Of a stretch of DNA of 46,174 bases, positions 27,792-39,675 are shown one piece after another. The translations under genes and the position numbers were made by a program. Source of the DNA: Rhodococcus yananensis (GTDB lineage: Bacteria; Actinomycetota; Actinomycetes; Mycobacteriales; Mycobacteriaceae); the NCBI RefSeq assembly GCF_020515525.1, contig NZ_JAIYEP010000032.1, forward strand, positions 1 through 46,174, in the 5' to 3' direction. Under the pieces are notes generated by a model. The model did not search any database. It was not told the DNA's origin and saw nothing but the letters and a program-made list of their open reading frames with translations. Numbering within the stretch: the first letter of the stretch is position 1; each line of letters starts with the position of its first letter.

Positions 27792-28535
27792 TCAGGCTAA
27801 CGGGCGTGGGCCCAGCAATCCCGTTCCGACACGCACACATGTGGATCCCCACCGTACGGCCGATTCGAGGTCGCCGGACATTCCCGCCGAGAGTTCGGTC
27901 GCGTCGGGGTGACCGCGACGGAACCGCTCGGCGAGTTCGTGGAGCTTCTCGAAGGCGGTGTCGGGGTCCCAGCCGAGCGGGGGCACACCCATCAATCCGG
28001 CGAGCATGAGCCCGTCCGCCGCGGCCACGGTGTCCGCGAGCGCCTCGAGATCGTCGGCGTTCGCGCCCCCACGGTCGGGGTCGCCGTCGAGGCTGATCTG
28101 CAGGAACACCCGGATCGGCGCGGTGCGGTCACCGGCGTCGCGGGCGGCCCGCGCACCGGAGGCCAGGGTATCGGCCAAGCGGATGCTGTCGACGGAGTGG
28201 ACGGTGTCGGCCCACCTGGCGACGGCCCGGGCCTTGTTGCGTTGCAGGCGCCCGATCATGTGCCACCGCACCGTGGGGTCGTCGATCTCGGCACGGAACC
28301 GATCGATCTTTCCGCGGGCATCCTGTTCACGGGATTCGCCGAACTCGCGGCATCCCAGTTCGTGCAGGGCGATGACGTCGGAGACCGGGAAGTACTTCGT
28401 GACGGGGAGCAGCGAGATCTCGGCGGGATCGCGACCGGCGTCGCGCGCCGCGGCGTCCAGTCGTGCGCGCACCGAGTTCAGCCGGCCGGAGATCTCGGTG
28501 CGACGCGCCGAACGGTCGGGATCGGCTTCGGTCAC
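27792..28535 (-). CDS. yggS: YggS family PLP homeostasis protein
   Basis: The 247-residue TIM-barrel protein binds pyridoxal phosphate and helps keep its pool balanced; no enzymatic reaction is firmly known. The PLP lysine lies in LLPVTKYFP, and [11 protein letters not shown] plus [17 protein letters not shown] are family motifs. The GTG at 28535 overlaps the pgeF stop by four bases (GTGA). Its position between pgeF and sepF is conserved in Gram-positive dcw clusters. Confidence 0.95.
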   Translation of the reverse strand: MTEADPDRSARRTEISGRLNSVRARLDAAARDAGRDPAEISLLPVTKYFPVSDVIALHELGCREFGESREQDARGKIDRFRAEIDDPTVRWHMIGRLQRNKARAVARWADTVHSVDSIRLADTLASGARAARDAGDRTAPIRVFLQISLDGDPDRGGANADDLEALADTVAAADGLMLAGLMGVPPLGWDPDTAFEKLHELAERFRRGHPDATELSAGMSGDLESAVRWGSTCVRVGTGLLGPRPLA

Positions 28536-29266
28536 CGGGGGGCCTCCTCGAGCCAGATCAGCGAGGCGAACCGTCCCGTCGGGGCGTCCCGCCGGTGACT
28601 GAACAGGGTCGGGTCCTCGATGGTGCAGCGGGGATCCTGCGCCACCGCCGCGACCCCGAGTTCGAGGAGTTGCCGCCGGAGCCCCGCGCGCAGGTCGATG
28701 CCGGGTGTCCCGGAGACGGTCGTGGTGGCGCTTCCCGGTAGATGCTCCTCCACGTCGTCCCGCATCTCGGCGGGCACCTCGTATCGACGACCGCCGGCTG
28801 CGGGGCCGAGCAGTGCACCGATTCGGTCGGCGCGGGCGCCGAGTTCGACCATCGCCTCGACCACCCGGGGGACGATGCCGATTCGTGCCCCGATACGCCC
28901 GGCGTGCGCGGCCCCGACGACACCTGCTTCTTCGTCCGCGAGCAGCACCGACACGCAGTCGGCGCTGAGGGTGACGAGCGCGAGCCCCACCTCGCGGGTG
29001 ACGAGCGCATCGGTGGCGGGCACGGTGCCGCGCACCGTGCTGTCGACCACCGTCACGTTCCGGCTGTGGATCTGTTCCATCCAGACGAGCCGGTCGGGTG
29101 CCAGCCCGATCCCGTCCGCGAGCCGACGCCTGTTGGCGGCGACGGCGGCGGGGTCGTCGCCGACGTGATCACCGAGGTTGAACGAGTCGTAGGGAGCCGC
29201 GGACACTCCCCCGGTTCGCGTCGTCACGACGCGCCGCGCCCGAAGCCCCGAACCCACGCCGATCAA
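28532..29266 (-). CDS. pgeF: Purine nucleoside phosphorylase / laccase-domain protein (YfiH/PgeF family)
   Basis: The 244-residue product belongs to the DUF152 group. Members show purine nucleoside phosphorylase and adenosine deaminase activity, and some correct peptidoglycan-editing errors. The metal-binding residues are in [16 protein letters not shown] and GAAHAG. The most upstream start is a TTG at 29266 overlapping the ftsZ stop (TTGA); a GTG at 29257 is possible. Neither has a strong ribosome site, consistent with coupling to ftsZ translation. Confidence 0.92.
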   Translation of the reverse strand: MIGVGSGLRARRVVTTRTGGVSAAPYDSFNLGDHVGDDPAAVAANRRRLADGIGLAPDRLVWMEQIHSRNVTVVDSTVRGTVPATDALVTREVGLALVTLSADCVSVLLADEEAGVVGAAHAGRIGARIGIVPRVVEAMVELGARADRIGALLGPAAGGRRYEVPAEMRDDVEEHLPGSATTTVSGTPGIDLRAGLRRQLLELGVAAVAQDPRCTIEDPTLFSHRRDAPTGRFASLIWLEEAPR

Positions 29267-30507
29267 CGCTGCATGAAGATCGGAACGTTGATGTCGTCGT
29301 CGCCACCGTCGTCGTCGAGACCGACCTCCACGGGCCTGTGCGTGTTGCCGCCGACGGGCGGCAGGCCACCGTGCGTCGGCGCGGGGTCGCGGACGGGGAC
29401 GTCGTCCGCGTTGTCGCGTCCGGGCCTGCCGAGTTCGCCTGCGCGACCGACGCCGATGGTGCCGGTACGCGCCGCACCCTGCTGACCCTGACCCTGCCCC
29501 TGGTTCTGGTTCTGGCCCTGGGTGTTCTGTGCGGGCACCTCGACGGGGCGGCGTGCCGGTGTCCCGCCCTCGAATCCCGCCGCGATGACGGTGACCCGCA
29601 CTTCGTCACCGAGCGAATCGTCGATGACGGTGCCGAAGATGATGTTGGCATCGATGTGCGCGGCTTCCTGCACGAGTGATGCCGCCTCGTTGATCTCGAA
29701 GAGACCGAGGTCGGATCCACCGGCGATCGAGAGGAGGACACCGCGCGCGCCTTCCATCGACGCTTCGAGCAGCGGCGAGTTGATGGCTGCTTCGGCGGCC
29801 TTGATGGCGCGTCCTTCGCCACGCGACGAGCCGATTCCCATCAGCGCGCTTCCGGCACCCGACATGACGCCCTTGACGTCGGCGAAGTCGACGTTGATCA
29901 GTCCCGGAGTGGTGATGAGATCGGTGATGCCCTGGACACCGTTGAGCAGAACCTCGTCGGCGGAACGGAAGGCGTCCATGAGGCTGACCGCGGCGTCACC
30001 GAGCTGGAGGAGCCGGTCGTTGGGGATGACGATGAGCGTGTCGCAGGATTCGCGGAGGGTCTGGATCCCGGTGTCGGCCTGGCTGCCACGACGTTTGCCC
30101 TCGAACGAGAACGGTCGGGTGACGACGCCGACGGTGAGCGCACCGAGCTTGCGCGCGATGCTGGCCACGACGGGTGCACCACCGGTGCCCGTGCCACCGC
30201 CTTCGCCCGCGGTGACGAAGACCATGTCGGCTCCCTTGAGAACCTCTTCGATCTCGTCCTTGTGGTCTTCGGCGGCCTTGCGGCCGACCTCGGGGTCGGC
30301 ACCGGCTCCGAGTCCGCGGGTGAGTTCGCGTCCGACGTCCAGTTTGACGTCGGCATCGGACATGAGCAGTGCCTGCGCGTCGGTGTTGACCGCGATGAAC
30401 TCGACTCCCTTGAGTCCCTGCTCGATCATCCGGTTGACCGCGTTCACACCGCCACCGCCGATACCGACGACCTTGATTACGGCGAGGTAGTTGTGCGGGG
30501 GCGTCAT
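29263..30507 (-). CDS. ftsZ: Cell division GTPase FtsZ
   Basis: The 414-residue tubulin homologue assembles the division ring. The GTP-binding motif [13 protein letters not shown] is present, along with [16 protein letters not shown] at the N-terminus and NTDAQAL. The C-terminal linker is Gln/Asn/Gly-rich and ends in [12 protein letters not shown], the conserved tail that binds SepF and other partners. The ATG at 30507 is chosen because homology starts there and AAGGCGAG lies upstream. A 202-bp region before it probably carries its own promoter. Confidence 0.98.
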   Translation of the reverse strand: MTPPHNYLAVIKVVGIGGGGVNAVNRMIEQGLKGVEFIAVNTDAQALLMSDADVKLDVGRELTRGLGAGADPEVGRKAAEDHKDEIEEVLKGADMVFVTAGEGGGTGTGGAPVVASIARKLGALTVGVVTRPFSFEGKRRGSQADTGIQTLRESCDTLIVIPNDRLLQLGDAAVSLMDAFRSADEVLLNGVQGITDLITTPGLINVDFADVKGVMSGAGSALMGIGSSRGEGRAIKAAEAAINSPLLEASMEGARGVLLSIAGGSDLGLFEINEAASLVQEAAHIDANIIFGTVIDDSLGDEVRVTVIAAGFEGGTPARRPVEVPAQNTQGQNQNQGQGQGQQGAARTGTIGVGRAGELGRPGRDNADDVPVRDPAPTHGGLPPVGGNTHRPVEVGLDDDGGDDDINVPIFMQR

Positions 30508-30566
30508 GGGCTCTCGCCTTCCTGGGTTTTCGGGGCCACGCTCGGACATGCTGCGGGCACCCCCCA

Positions 30567-30598
30567 AACCCTCAACCACAGCTTGAAGGTTATGTCAA
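30567..30598 (-). promoter_or_regulatory. Candidate ftsZ promoter with overlapping inverted repeat
   Basis: On the minus strand a perfect TTGACA (30598-30593) is followed by an inverted repeat AACCTTCAA-N7-TTGAGGGTT (30591-30567) with one mismatch. The repeat occupies the spacer and -10 position, so a bound regulator could block the promoter. A good -10 hexamer was not found at 17-18 bp. Confidence 0.45.
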
Positions 30599-30709
30599 GT
30601 ACCCGACTGATGCGAAACGCTATGGCACACCGGACCGAATCCGCCAGCAGACTCGCCGACGACACGGCACGAATTTCGCTTCGATCCGCGTCGAGCACAT
30701 CCGATCACC

Positions 30710-31444
30710 TCACCGGACCGTCGGCAGGTCGGGGCTCGACACGTCGTACCGCTGCCCGGGCTGGGTCAGCAGCGGGCCGATCACCGCGGCCTTCCGCTCG
30801 GAACGCTCGGGTCCTCCCCAGATCACCACGCGGCCGTCTCCGAGGGTGATCGAGACGTCCGATTCGGATCCGGCCGCGATCTCCTGCACCTGGACACGCA
30901 GGTCCGGCGGGAGGGACTCGAGGATCTGCACCGCCACGAGTGTCGCCGGATCACCGGTACCGGGCGTGGCGGTCACCAGTCGGGGGGTGAGCATCGGGGG
31001 TGGTTCGACGGCGAAGTCGACGCCTTCGGCGTCGACGGAATGCGTTCCGTCGGGCGCATCGAAGTACACCACCGCGACCCGTTCGACCACGGTCACACGC
31101 ACGGTCGACGGATACACCCGCTGCACACGCGCCGACGCGACTCGGGGCAGCGCCGCCACCCGCTGTGCCGCAGCGGCGGTATCGACCTGCAGGAGCGGGG
31201 TTCCCTCCGCGACGCCGAGTACGTCGACGACCTCACCCTCGGTGAGGGTCTCGACACCGACCACGTCCACGGTCCGCACCGACAGCAGCGGCGACAACCA
31301 CGCCACGACGATCGCGGCCAGGAGCACCAGCACGACTCCGGCACCGATCAGCACGGTGCGCAGTCGTACCGATCGCCCCGACGGGCGACGCGCCTTGTTG
31401 CGGCGGTCCGGGCGCACGGCGGCGCGGGTCGCGGCGGGCGTCAC
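30710..31444 (-). CDS. ftsQ: Cell division protein FtsQ
   Basis: The 244-residue single-pass membrane protein links early and late division proteins. A basic cytoplasmic N-terminus precedes one membrane helix ([20 protein letters not shown]). A POTRA domain follows ([25 protein letters not shown]), then the FtsQ domain ([17 protein letters not shown]). The GTG at 31444 overlaps the murC stop by four bases. Confidence 0.94.
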   Translation of the reverse strand: MTPAATRAAVRPDRRNKARRPSGRSVRLRTVLIGAGVVLVLLAAIVVAWLSPLLSVRTVDVVGVETLTEGEVVDVLGVAEGTPLLQVDTAAAAQRVAALPRVASARVQRVYPSTVRVTVVERVAVVYFDAPDGTHSVDAEGVDFAVEPPPMLTPRLVTATPGTGDPATLVAVQILESLPPDLRVQVQEIAAGSESDVSITLGDGRVVIWGGPERSERKAAVIGPLLTQPGQRYDVSSPDLPTVR

Positions 31445-32970
31445 GAGCCGCTCGACTCCGCACCGGTCTCCGCGGACCGGAACCGGCTCGGTTTGCTGTG
31501 CAGTGCGTCGAGGATCTGCCGTCCGAGCATGGTCACGTCACCGGCACCCATCGTGATCACGACGTCGCCGGGACGACTGAGTGCCGCCACCTGCCGCGGC
31601 ACGAGCGACAGGTCGGGTTGGTAGTGCACCGGCTTGGACACCCCCCGCGCCACCAGCACCCCGCTGACTCCGGGGATCGGTTCCTCGCGGGCGCCGTAGA
31701 CATCGAGGACGACCACCTCGTCGGCGAGGTCGAGCGCGGCGCCGAACTCCGCGGCGAAGGTCTCCGTGCGTGAGTAGAGATGCGGTTGGAACACGACGAT
31801 CACGCGGGGCCGCTCGGTACCGTCCTCGGTGTAGCGCAGCGGTTCTCCCGCCACCAGTTCCGCGGCCGCGGTCAGAACGGCCCGCACCTCCGTCGGGTGG
31901 TGGGCGTAGTCGTCGAACACTCGAACGCCGTGCTCGCGCCCGCTGTACTGGAAACGTCGGTGCACACCCCCGAACCCGGCGAGTCCCTCGACCGCCTCCT
32001 CGACCTGCGCCCCGGCCTCGAGGGCACCCAGAAGCGCTGCCAAAGCGTTGAGTGCCATGTGGCGACCGGGAACAGCCAGGCGCACCGTGCGGGACGCCTG
32101 CTCGCCCGCGAGGTGGAACTCGGCGACCCCGCCGACGTCCTTCGCTTCCCAGTCGACGAGCCGCACACCCACGGGAACCCCCTCGTAGGTGTCGCCGGTT
32201 CCGATGACGGACACGGATCCGTAGCCGGTGACACGCAGGTCGGAGCGTTCGAGGGCGACGACCCGCCGGGCGAGGTCCGCGGCGCCGGGATCGTCCAGGC
32301 ACACCACGAGCAGGCCACCCGGGGACAGTCGCGCGACGAAGTCGTCGAACACCTGGACGTACGCCTCGGCACTCCCGAAGTAATCGAGGTGATCGGCTTC
32401 GATGTTGGTGACGATCACCATGTTCGGGTCGTACTGCAGCAGCGACCCGTCACTCTCGTCGGCTTCGGCCACGAACACGTCGCCGCTGCCGTGGTGCGCG
32501 TTGGTCCCGGATTCGTTGAGCTCGCCACCCACCGCGAAGGACGGATCGAATCCGCAGTGCTGCAGTGTCACGACCAGCATCGAGGTCGTCGAGGTCTTTC
32601 CGTGCGTGCCCGACACGAGGAAGGTGCGGTGACCTCGCATGAGTGCGGCGAGCACGGTCGGGCGCATCAGCACGGGAATGCCGCGTTCTCGTGCGGCGAC
32701 GAGTTCCGGATTGTCCTGCGGGATCGCGGCGAAGGTGGTGACGACGGCGGTCGGGCCACCCTCGACGAGATCGAGTGCACCCGCGTCGTGTCCGACCTGC
32801 ACGTGGGCGCCGCGCGCCCTCAGCGCGAGGACTCCCCTGCTCTCTTTCGCGTCGGATCCGGAGACCTGCCCGCCGCGCGCGAGGAGGATACGTGCGATAC
32901 CGGACATTCCGGCTCCGCCGATGCCCACCATGTGCACCCGCTGCAGTTCTGCGGGCAACTCCGCGTTCAT
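31441..32970 (-). CDS. murC: UDP-N-acetylmuramate--L-alanine ligase
   Basis: The 509-residue cytoplasmic ligase adds the first residue, L-Ala, to UDP-MurNAc with ATP. Motifs are [14 protein letters not shown] (UDP binding), [13 protein letters not shown] (ATP loop), EADESDGS and [11 protein letters not shown]. The ATG at 32970 overlaps the murG stop (ATGA) and has GGAGTGG upstream. Confidence 0.97.
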   Translation of the reverse strand: MNAELPAELQRVHMVGIGGAGMSGIARILLARGGQVSGSDAKESRGVLALRARGAHVQVGHDAGALDLVEGGPTAVVTTFAAIPQDNPELVAARERGIPVLMRPTVLAALMRGHRTFLVSGTHGKTSTTSMLVVTLQHCGFDPSFAVGGELNESGTNAHHGSGDVFVAEADESDGSLLQYDPNMVIVTNIEADHLDYFGSAEAYVQVFDDFVARLSPGGLLVVCLDDPGAADLARRVVALERSDLRVTGYGSVSVIGTGDTYEGVPVGVRLVDWEAKDVGGVAEFHLAGEQASRTVRLAVPGRHMALNALAALLGALEAGAQVEEAVEGLAGFGGVHRRFQYSGREHGVRVFDDYAHHPTEVRAVLTAAAELVAGEPLRYTEDGTERPRVIVVFQPHLYSRTETFAAEFGAALDLADEVVVLDVYGAREEPIPGVSGVLVARGVSKPVHYQPDLSLVPRQVAALSRPGDVVITMGAGDVTMLGRQILDALHSKPSRFRSAETGAESSGS

Positions 32971-34121
32971 CGTCCACTCCTGTTCGGTTCCGTGCCTGCT
33001 ACGTCCAGCACGATTCTGGCAACGTCGTCCGCGGCACTTCGGTGGCCTGCCGCTGCCGCGCTGCGTCCCATCGCCGTGAGGCGGTCCGGGTCGCCGAGCA
33101 GGGGGATCACGGATTCTGCGACGAAGGCGGGTGTCAGGTCGGCGTCCGCCACGATCATCCCGCCGCCGGCGGCGACGACCGGTCGGGCGTTGAGTTCCTG
33201 TTCGCCGTTGCCGTGTGGCAGCGGAACGTACACGGCGGGAAGCCCGACGGCGGAGACTTCCGCGACGGTCATCGCCCCGGACCGGCACATGACGGCGTCG
33301 GCCGCCGAGTACGCGAGGTCCATCCGTTCGAGGTAGGGAACGGCGACGTAGGGCGCCGTCTCGTGCCCGGGATGTGCCGGTACGTCGACGGTGTTCTTCG
33401 GTCCGTGCGCGTGCAGTACGGCGATCCCCGCCTCGGCGAGGTCCGCCGAGGCGCCGGTGACGGCGTCGTTGAGCGACCGGGCCCCCTGGGATCCCCCGAA
33501 GACCAGGAGCACGGGTGTGTCGTCCGGAAGCCCGAAGTGCCGTCGCGCTTCGGTGCGCAGCGCTGCCCGATCCAGCGATGTGATCGACGTCCGGACGGGT
33601 ATCCCGACGATCTCGGCGTCTCCCTTGCGGACGATGCCCGATCCCGGAACCGCGGCGAGCACCCGCGCGGCCCGCACCGCACCGATCCGGTTGGCGATGC
33701 CTGCACCGGCGTTCGCCTCGTGTACGACCACGGGGATCCGCCGGCGCCGACGGAGCAGCCCCGATCCGGCCGCGAGGTAGGCGGGCAGGGCAACGTATCC
33801 GCCGAAACCGACGACGACGTCGGCGTCGACGTTGTCGAGTACTTCCCGGGTGCGGCGCACGGATGCGAGCACCCTGGACGGCAGTTTCAGCAGATCCACG
33901 GTGGGTTTGCGGGGCAGCGGCACCGGCGGGATCAGTTCGAGCGGATAACCGCGGCGTGGGACGAGGGTCGTCTCGAGGCCGCGGGTGGTTCCCAGTGCCG
34001 TGACGGTCGCGCCCGGAACGAGTTCTCGTATCGCGTCGGCCACGGCGAGGGCCGGTTCGATGTGCCCGGCCGTGCCACCTCCTGCCACCACCACGGACAG
34101 GGTGGACGTGTCCCCACTCAC
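32967..34121 (-). CDS. murG: Lipid II synthase (undecaprenyl-PP-MurNAc-pentapeptide GlcNAc transferase)
   Basis: The 384-residue GT28 glycosyltransferase adds GlcNAc to lipid I on the inner face of the membrane. [20 protein letters not shown] is the N-terminal glycine-rich loop; [12 protein letters not shown] and a [20 protein letters not shown] stretch are donor-site motifs. The GTG at 34121 overlaps the ftsW stop. Confidence 0.97.
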   Translation of the reverse strand: MSGDTSTLSVVVAGGGTAGHIEPALAVADAIRELVPGATVTALGTTRGLETTLVPRRGYPLELIPPVPLPRKPTVDLLKLPSRVLASVRRTREVLDNVDADVVVGFGGYVALPAYLAAGSGLLRRRRRIPVVVHEANAGAGIANRIGAVRAARVLAAVPGSGIVRKGDAEIVGIPVRTSITSLDRAALRTEARRHFGLPDDTPVLLVFGGSQGARSLNDAVTGASADLAEAGIAVLHAHGPKNTVDVPAHPGHETAPYVAVPYLERMDLAYSAADAVMCRSGAMTVAEVSAVGLPAVYVPLPHGNGEQELNARPVVAAGGGMIVADADLTPAFVAESVIPLLGDPDRLTAMGRSAAAAGHRSAADDVARIVLDVAGTEPNRSGR

Positions 34122-35596
34122 CTACGGTTTCCTCGCTCTCCGGTTCTTCCGTTGCTTCCGCGTCCCCGGGTCGTGCCCGAGGCGCGTGCGGTTCTCGATC
34201 GTGCTGTTCCCGATCCTGCCCCGGCGGCGGTTCGGGTGGTGCGTTGGGATCTCGTGGCGGTTCTCGGGGCTGCCGCCTGGTTCCGGGGTGTGCGTCGGCC
34301 CGCTGCTTCCGGGCGGGGTGCTCGACGTGGCCGTGCGGGGCGACCGGCACCCGCCCGGACCGGTAGGTACGGTTCCGGTTTCCGGATCCGGAACAATCGG
34401 GCGAAACGCCCGTCCTGCCCGGCGTTGAGCGCGGCGACGGCTTCGGGTTCGTGCCGCGCGGCGCTCGCGATGAGGCCGAACATGAGCAGGGTCGTCACGG
34501 TGGACGTCCCACCCGCCGACACCAGCGGAAGCTGCAGTCCCGTCACCGGCAGCAGACCGACGACGTAGCCGATGTTGATGAAGGCCTGCCCGATGATCCA
34601 GGTGGTGGCGGTGGCGGTGAACAGGCGCAGGAAGGGGTCGACCGACCTCATCGCGATGCGCAGGCCGACGTACGCGAACAGGCCGAACAACCCGATCACC
34701 GCGACGCCGCCGAGGAACCCGAGTTCTTCGCCGATGATGGCGAAGATGAAGTCGTTGTGGGCGTTCGGCAGATAGTTCCATTTGGCTCGGCTCTGTCCGA
34801 GTCCACGTCCCCACAGTCCACCGTCCGCGAGCGAATACCTGGCCTGCCGTGCCTGGTAGCCGCTGCCCTGAGGGTCGTCACCGGGATTGAAGAAGGCGCG
34901 CACCCGCGCGGACCGGTATCCGGCGGTGAGTGCGAGGACGGTGGCGCTCGCGGCAGCGGTGCCGACGATTCCGATGAACACCTTCAACGGCAGGCCCGCG
35001 AACCACAAAAGGGCGAGGACGATGATGAACAGCGAGACGGTGGTGCCGAGATCGGGTTGGAGGACGATCAGGATCGTCACGAGCAGCGCGGCCGGAACGA
35101 GCGGTACCAGCATCTCCTTGAGGGTGGCGCTCTCTCCGCGGCGGGATGCGAGCAGATGCGCGCCCCACACGGCGAGGGTGATCTTCGCGATCTCCGACGG
35201 CTGCAGGGACACACCGCCGATCACGAACCAGCCGCGCGTGCCCTGGGACTTCGTGCCGATGCCGGGGATGAGCACCAGGGCGAGCATGATCACGGAGATC
35301 GCGAAGGCCGGGAAGGAGAACTTCCGGAGAGTTCGCACCGGGATCTGCAGGGCCAGGTAGAACACCACGAGCCCGATGAGCGCGAAGACGAACTGGGAGG
35401 TGAACTTGTCGTAGGGCGATCCGTCGGCGGCCACGGACTCGACACTCGATGACGACAGCACCATCACGAGCCCGAGCACGGTCAGCAGCAGCGCGATGGT
35501 CACCACGAGGTGGAACGACGCGAGGGGCCGCGCCATCCACACGCCGACGCGGCCGCGCACGGTCCGTGCCGGTGAGGCGGCCTGCGTCGGGTTCAC
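34118..35596 (-). CDS. ftsW: Peptidoglycan polymerase FtsW (SEDS)
   Basis: The 492-residue integral membrane glycosyltransferase polymerises lipid II at the septum together with PbpB. About ten membrane segments are visible, with SEDS motifs [42 protein letters not shown] and [12 protein letters not shown] long Arg/Ala/Thr-rich cytoplasmic tail of roughly 80 residues follows; in mycobacteria this tail contacts FtsZ. The GTG at 35596 overlaps the murD stop, with GGAGG 12 bases upstream. The open frame extends upstream through murD but is not coding there. Confidence 0.95.
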   Translation of the reverse strand: MNPTQAASPARTVRGRVGVWMARPLASFHLVVTIALLLTVLGLVMVLSSSSVESVAADGSPYDKFTSQFVFALIGLVVFYLALQIPVRTLRKFSFPAFAISVIMLALVLIPGIGTKSQGTRGWFVIGGVSLQPSEIAKITLAVWGAHLLASRRGESATLKEMLVPLVPAALLVTILIVLQPDLGTTVSLFIIVLALLWFAGLPLKVFIGIVGTAAASATVLALTAGYRSARVRAFFNPGDDPQGSGYQARQARYSLADGGLWGRGLGQSRAKWNYLPNAHNDFIFAIIGEELGFLGGVAVIGLFGLFAYVGLRIAMRSVDPFLRLFTATATTWIIGQAFINIGYVVGLLPVTGLQLPLVSAGGTSTVTTLLMFGLIASAARHEPEAVAALNAGQDGRFARLFRIRKPEPYLPVRAGAGRPARPRRAPRPEAAGRRTPRNQAAAPRTATRSQRTTRTAAGAGSGTARSRTARASGTTRGRGSNGRTGERGNRR

Positions 35597-37068
35597 CTCG
35601 CTGTCCCGCCTCCGCGTAGTTCGTCCACGGCATCGGCGAAGCTGCGGCCACGTTGGGCGTAGTCGTCGAACATGTCGAGTGATGCAGCTGCGGGTGCGAG
35701 CAGCACCGTGGCGCCGTCGGCGGCGAGCCGCGCCGCTTCGCGTACCGCCGTGCGCATCGCGGTGGGCCCGTCGGCGCCGGGCAGCGCGATGTGGCGGTGG
35801 TCGGTCGTTCCTGCGGTCACGGTGCCATCGTCGCGCGTGTCGACGACCACGACGGGGACCCCGGGGGCGTGTCGCGTGAGTGCCTCCGCGATCTCGGCGG
35901 CGTCGCGACCCAACAGCACGGCACCGGTGAGGCGGGGCGCGACCTCGGCGACGAGTTCGTCGACGCGGGCGCCTTTGAGGAGACCGCCGGCGATCCACAC
36001 GACCGGGTCGTGCGCCAGCAGTGAGCTGCGTGCGGCATGCGGATTGGTGGCCTTCGAATCGTCGACGTACTCGACACCGCCCACGGTTCCGACCGGCGCG
36101 GCGCGGTGCGGACCCACCCGGTGTCGCTGCAGGCCGTCGTGGACGGCGGCTTCCGGCACGTCGATGGCGCGGGCGAGGGCGGCGGCGGCGAGGGCGTCGG
36201 CGAGGCCTGCCGGCCCGGGTGGCGTCACGTCGGTGACGGAGGCGAGCACCGCGGAGTCGGCGAAGGCCCTGTCGACGAGCACGTCGCCGCTGATGCCGAG
36301 CTGACCCGGTTGTGGGTAGCCGAGCGTGAATCCGACGGTGACCAGTGCCTGCGACCGGTCGACGAGACCGCCGGCGATCGGATCGTCGAGTCCGATGACG
36401 CCGACGGCGCCGGTGAGCGCCCGGAGTTTGGCGTCGATGTAGTTCTCGATTCCGCCGTGCCAGTCGAGGTGGTCCTCGGCGATGTTGAGTACGACCCCGG
36501 CCGCGGGCCGGACGGAGGGTGCCCAGTGCAGCTGGAACGAGGACAGTTCGACGGCGAGGACTTCGGCGCGCCGGTCGGTGCGCCGCAGCGCGTCGAGAAC
36601 CGGCAACCCGATGTTGCCGCAGGCCACGCTGGGGATGCCGGCGGCGTCGAGGACGGAGTGGAGCATCATCGTCGTGGTCGTCTTGCCGTTGGTGCCGGTG
36701 ACGACCAGCCAGCGACGTGCCGGTCCGTACAGTTCGGCCCGGTCGATGCGCCACGACAGTTCGATGTCACCCCAGATGGGGACGGCTGCTCCGGCGGCGC
36801 GGGACAGCAGCGGGGAGTCCGGTGGGAATCCGGGGCTGGTGACGACGAGCGCGAAGTCCTTCAGTCGTGCGGGCTCGTCGACGAGGACGTCCAGGTCGAT
36901 GGTGTCGGCACCGAGTTCGGTGCAGGCCGCCAGCGCATCACGGTTCCGGTCGGCGACGGTGACGTGCGCTCCGAGGTCGGTCAGCGGACCGATCGTGGCG
37001 CGGCCGGAGACACCGGCTCCCGCCACCAGGACGTGCGCTCCGCGAAGTCGTTCCAGTTGATCGGTCAC
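35593..37068 (-). CDS. murD: UDP-MurNAc-L-alanine--D-glutamate ligase
   Basis: The 491-residue Mur ligase adds D-Glu to UDP-MurNAc-L-Ala. The N-terminal [13 protein letters not shown] binds [17 protein letters not shown] is the ATP loop; [12 protein letters not shown] and [12 protein letters not shown] are conserved ligase motifs. Start is a GTG at 37068, four bases after the mraY stop. Confidence 0.97.
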   Translation of the reverse strand: MTDQLERLRGAHVLVAGAGVSGRATIGPLTDLGAHVTVADRNRDALAACTELGADTIDLDVLVDEPARLKDFALVVTSPGFPPDSPLLSRAAGAAVPIWGDIELSWRIDRAELYGPARRWLVVTGTNGKTTTTMMLHSVLDAAGIPSVACGNIGLPVLDALRRTDRRAEVLAVELSSFQLHWAPSVRPAAGVVLNIAEDHLDWHGGIENYIDAKLRALTGAVGVIGLDDPIAGGLVDRSQALVTVGFTLGYPQPGQLGISGDVLVDRAFADSAVLASVTDVTPPGPAGLADALAAAALARAIDVPEAAVHDGLQRHRVGPHRAAPVGTVGGVEYVDDSKATNPHAARSSLLAHDPVVWIAGGLLKGARVDELVAEVAPRLTGAVLLGRDAAEIAEALTRHAPGVPVVVVDTRDDGTVTAGTTDHRHIALPGADGPTAMRTAVREAARLAADGATVLLAPAAASLDMFDDYAQRGRSFADAVDELRGGGTAR

Positions 37069-37072
37069 GGTG

Positions 37073-38152
37073 TCAGTCCCCGATCGCCGCGAGGTACTCG
37101 CTGTAGAACAGTGCGAGCCCGATCGCGGAGGCGATGGCGGCGAGCAACCAGAAGCGGATGATCACCGTGGTTTCCGCCCAGCCGCCGAGCTCGAAGTGGT
37201 GGTGGAACGGGGCCATGCGGAACACTCGGCGTCGGCTGGATCGGAACACGGCGACCTGGATGAGCACGGACGCCGCCTCCGCGACGAACAGCGCACCGAT
37301 GACGACCATGAGCAGTTCGGTGCGGGTGGTCACCGAGAGACCGGCGAGCATACCGCCGAGCGCGAGCGACCCCGTGTCGCCCATGAAGATCTTGGCGGGC
37401 GCGGCGTTCCACCACAGGAAGCCGATGCAGGCGGCGGCACCGGCGGCGCACAACAGCGCCAGGTCGAGGGGGTCACGCACGTCGTAACAGCCCTTGGTGG
37501 GTTCGGCGACGCACGAGTTGCGGTACTGCCAGAACGTGATGATCACGTAGGCGCCGAGTACCAGCGACATGGATCCGGCGGCGAGGCCGTCGAGTCCGTC
37601 GGTGAGGTTGACCGCGTTCGACCAGGCACTGACCAGCAGGTACATGAACAGGATGAACACGACCGACCCCATCGACACCGTCGCGATGTCACGCACGTAC
37701 GACAGGTCGGTGCTCGCGGGGGTCAGGCCGTCCGCGTTGCGGAACTGAAGTGCCAGGATGCCGAAGGCCACGGCCACGACGAGCTGGCCGACGAGCTTGG
37801 CCGTCTTGTTCAGGCCGAGGTTGCGTTGCTTGCGGATCTTGATGAAGTCGTCGAGGAAACCGACCCCGCCGAGCGCGGTCGTCAATCCGAGGACCAGCAG
37901 ACCCGATGCGGTCGGGCCTTCAGCGTCGTAGGCCATGCCGATCAGGTGTGACCCCCAGTACCCGGCCCACAGGCCGGCGAGGATCGCGACGCCACCCATC
38001 GTCGGTGTGCCGCGTTTGGACTGATGACTCTGCGGTCCTTCGACCCGGATCTCCTGTCCGAATCCCTGCCGCGAGAACGCCTTGATGAGCACCGGCGTGA
38101 GCAGGATCGACACCGCGAGCGCGATGCCCGCGGCGAAAAGGATCTGTCTCAC
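37073..38152 (-). CDS. mraY: Phospho-MurNAc-pentapeptide translocase
   Basis: The 359-residue membrane enzyme transfers phospho-MurNAc-pentapeptide to undecaprenyl phosphate, forming lipid [33 protein letters not shown] and the [13 protein letters not shown] motif near the C-terminus are all present, including the Asp residues of the catalytic site. The GTG at 38152 overlaps the murF stop. Confidence 0.97.
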   Translation of the reverse strand: MRQILFAAGIALAVSILLTPVLIKAFSRQGFGQEIRVEGPQSHQSKRGTPTMGGVAILAGLWAGYWGSHLIGMAYDAEGPTASGLLVLGLTTALGGVGFLDDFIKIRKQRNLGLNKTAKLVGQLVVAVAFGILALQFRNADGLTPASTDLSYVRDIATVSMGSVVFILFMYLLVSAWSNAVNLTDGLDGLAAGSMSLVLGAYVIITFWQYRNSCVAEPTKGCYDVRDPLDLALLCAAGAAACIGFLWWNAAPAKIFMGDTGSLALGGMLAGLSVTTRTELLMVVIGALFVAEAASVLIQVAVFRSSRRRVFRMAPFHHHFELGGWAETTVIIRFWLLAAIASAIGLALFYSEYLAAIGD

Positions 38153-39675
38153 CGTGCCGCCTCCGTTCCCACAGCAGTTCCGCTGTCACCGAGCAGTTCG
38201 TCGGCGACCGTCCACAGGCCCACCGATTGCGATGCTTTCACCAGCACGATGTCGCCGGGCCGCAGTTCTTCGCGCAGCAGCGCGAGCGCCGCGGCCGGGT
38301 CGGGTACGTGGCTGGCCTCCTCGCCCCACGATCCTTCCATCACCGCGCCCTGGAACAGTCCGCGGACCGGGCGTGTCGCACCGACCGCGATGATGCGGGT
38401 GATGTCGAGGCGGACGGCGAGCCGCCCGATGAGGTCGTGTTCGACGACGGAGTCGTCGCCGAGTTCCATCATCTCGCCGAGGACTGCGAAGGTGCGGCGG
38501 GGTCGGTCACCGCCCCGCGCCATCGTCGCGAGGGCCTTGAGCCCGGCGCGCATGGAGTCGGGGTTCGCGTTGTAGGCGTCGTCGATGACGGTGATTCCGT
38601 CGCCGCGGGTGTGCACGGCCATGCGGTGCGCGGACACGGCACCGGCCGCGGACACGGCGGCAGCGGCCTGTTCGGCGGTGGCACCGCATTCGAGTGCGAC
38701 GGCGACGGCGGTCAGGGAGTTGCCCACCTGGTGTTCACCGTGCACGGTGAGTTGCACGGGCGCCTGCACCTCCGTTCCGGTCGCGGGGTCGCGGACGACG
38801 AGGGTGTATCGGGCGCAGGCACGGTCGTCGAGTCGCACATCGGTCGCGGCGACGTCCGCGGCCGCGGTGGCGCCGACGGTCACGACGCGGGCGCGGGTGC
38901 GCCCGGCCATCTCGGCGACGAGCGTGTCGTCGGCGTTGAGGATCGCCACACCACCGTCGGTGGCGGTGGGCAGCGCCTCGACGAGTTCGCCCTTGGTGCG
39001 GGCGATGGCCTCGCGGGACCCGAATTCGCCGAGGTGGGCGGTGCCGACGTTGAGTACGGCACCGATTCGCGGTGGTGCGATCCGCGCGAGCGCGGCGATG
39101 TGCCCGCGACCGCGGGCCGACATCTCGAGGACCAGGAATCGGGTCTGTCGGTCGGCGCGCAGCGCGGTCCAGGGGTGCCCGAGTTCGTTGTTGAACGATC
39201 CGGGCGGCGCGACGACCGGGCCCAGCGGTTCCAGCACCGCGGCGATGAGGTCCTTCGTCGACGTCTTGCCGGCGGAGCCGGTCACTCCGACCACGGTCAG
39301 GCCGTCCTCGGTGAGGACGTCGACGACGTGGCGTGCGAGCGTGCCGAGGGCGGCGAGCACGGCGGCCCCGGACCCGTCGGTGTCGTGTTCGAGCGCGAGG
39401 GTGTTGTCGTCGCCCACCTGTACGGGAGGTACGACGATCGCGGGAACCCCGACGGGGCGTGCCGCGACGACGGCGACGGCGCCCGCGGCGATCGCGGCGG
39501 CCGCGTGATCGTGACCGTCGGAGGTCGCGCCGGGCAACGCCAGGAACAACCCTCCCCGCTGGATTCTGCGGGAGTCGAACTCGACGGTGCCGGTGATCTC
39601 CGCGTCCGGGTCGTCGACATCGTGCAGTGTGCCGCCGACCACCTCCGCGATCCGGCCCACTGTCATCGGGATCAT
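38149..39675 (-). CDS. murF: UDP-MurNAc-tripeptide--D-alanyl-D-alanine ligase
   Basis: The 508-residue Mur ligase adds D-Ala-D-Ala to complete the pentapeptide. [15 protein letters not shown] is the ATP loop; [12 protein letters not shown] and [15 protein letters not shown] are family motifs. The ATG at 39675 overlaps the murE stop (ATGA) and has GGAGG 7 bases upstream, which favours it over an in-frame ATG at 39690. Confidence 0.96.
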   Translation of the reverse strand: MIPMTVGRIAEVVGGTLHDVDDPDAEITGTVEFDSRRIQRGGLFLALPGATSDGHDHAAAAIAAGAVAVVAARPVGVPAIVVPPVQVGDDNTLALEHDTDGSGAAVLAALGTLARHVVDVLTEDGLTVVGVTGSAGKTSTKDLIAAVLEPLGPVVAPPGSFNNELGHPWTALRADRQTRFLVLEMSARGRGHIAALARIAPPRIGAVLNVGTAHLGEFGSREAIARTKGELVEALPTATDGGVAILNADDTLVAEMAGRTRARVVTVGATAAADVAATDVRLDDRACARYTLVVRDPATGTEVQAPVQLTVHGEHQVGNSLTAVAVALECGATAEQAAAAVSAAGAVSAHRMAVHTRGDGITVIDDAYNANPDSMRAGLKALATMARGGDRPRRTFAVLGEMMELGDDSVVEHDLIGRLAVRLDITRIIAVGATRPVRGLFQGAVMEGSWGEEASHVPDPAAALALLREELRPGDIVLVKASQSVGLWTVADELLGDSGTAVGTEAAR

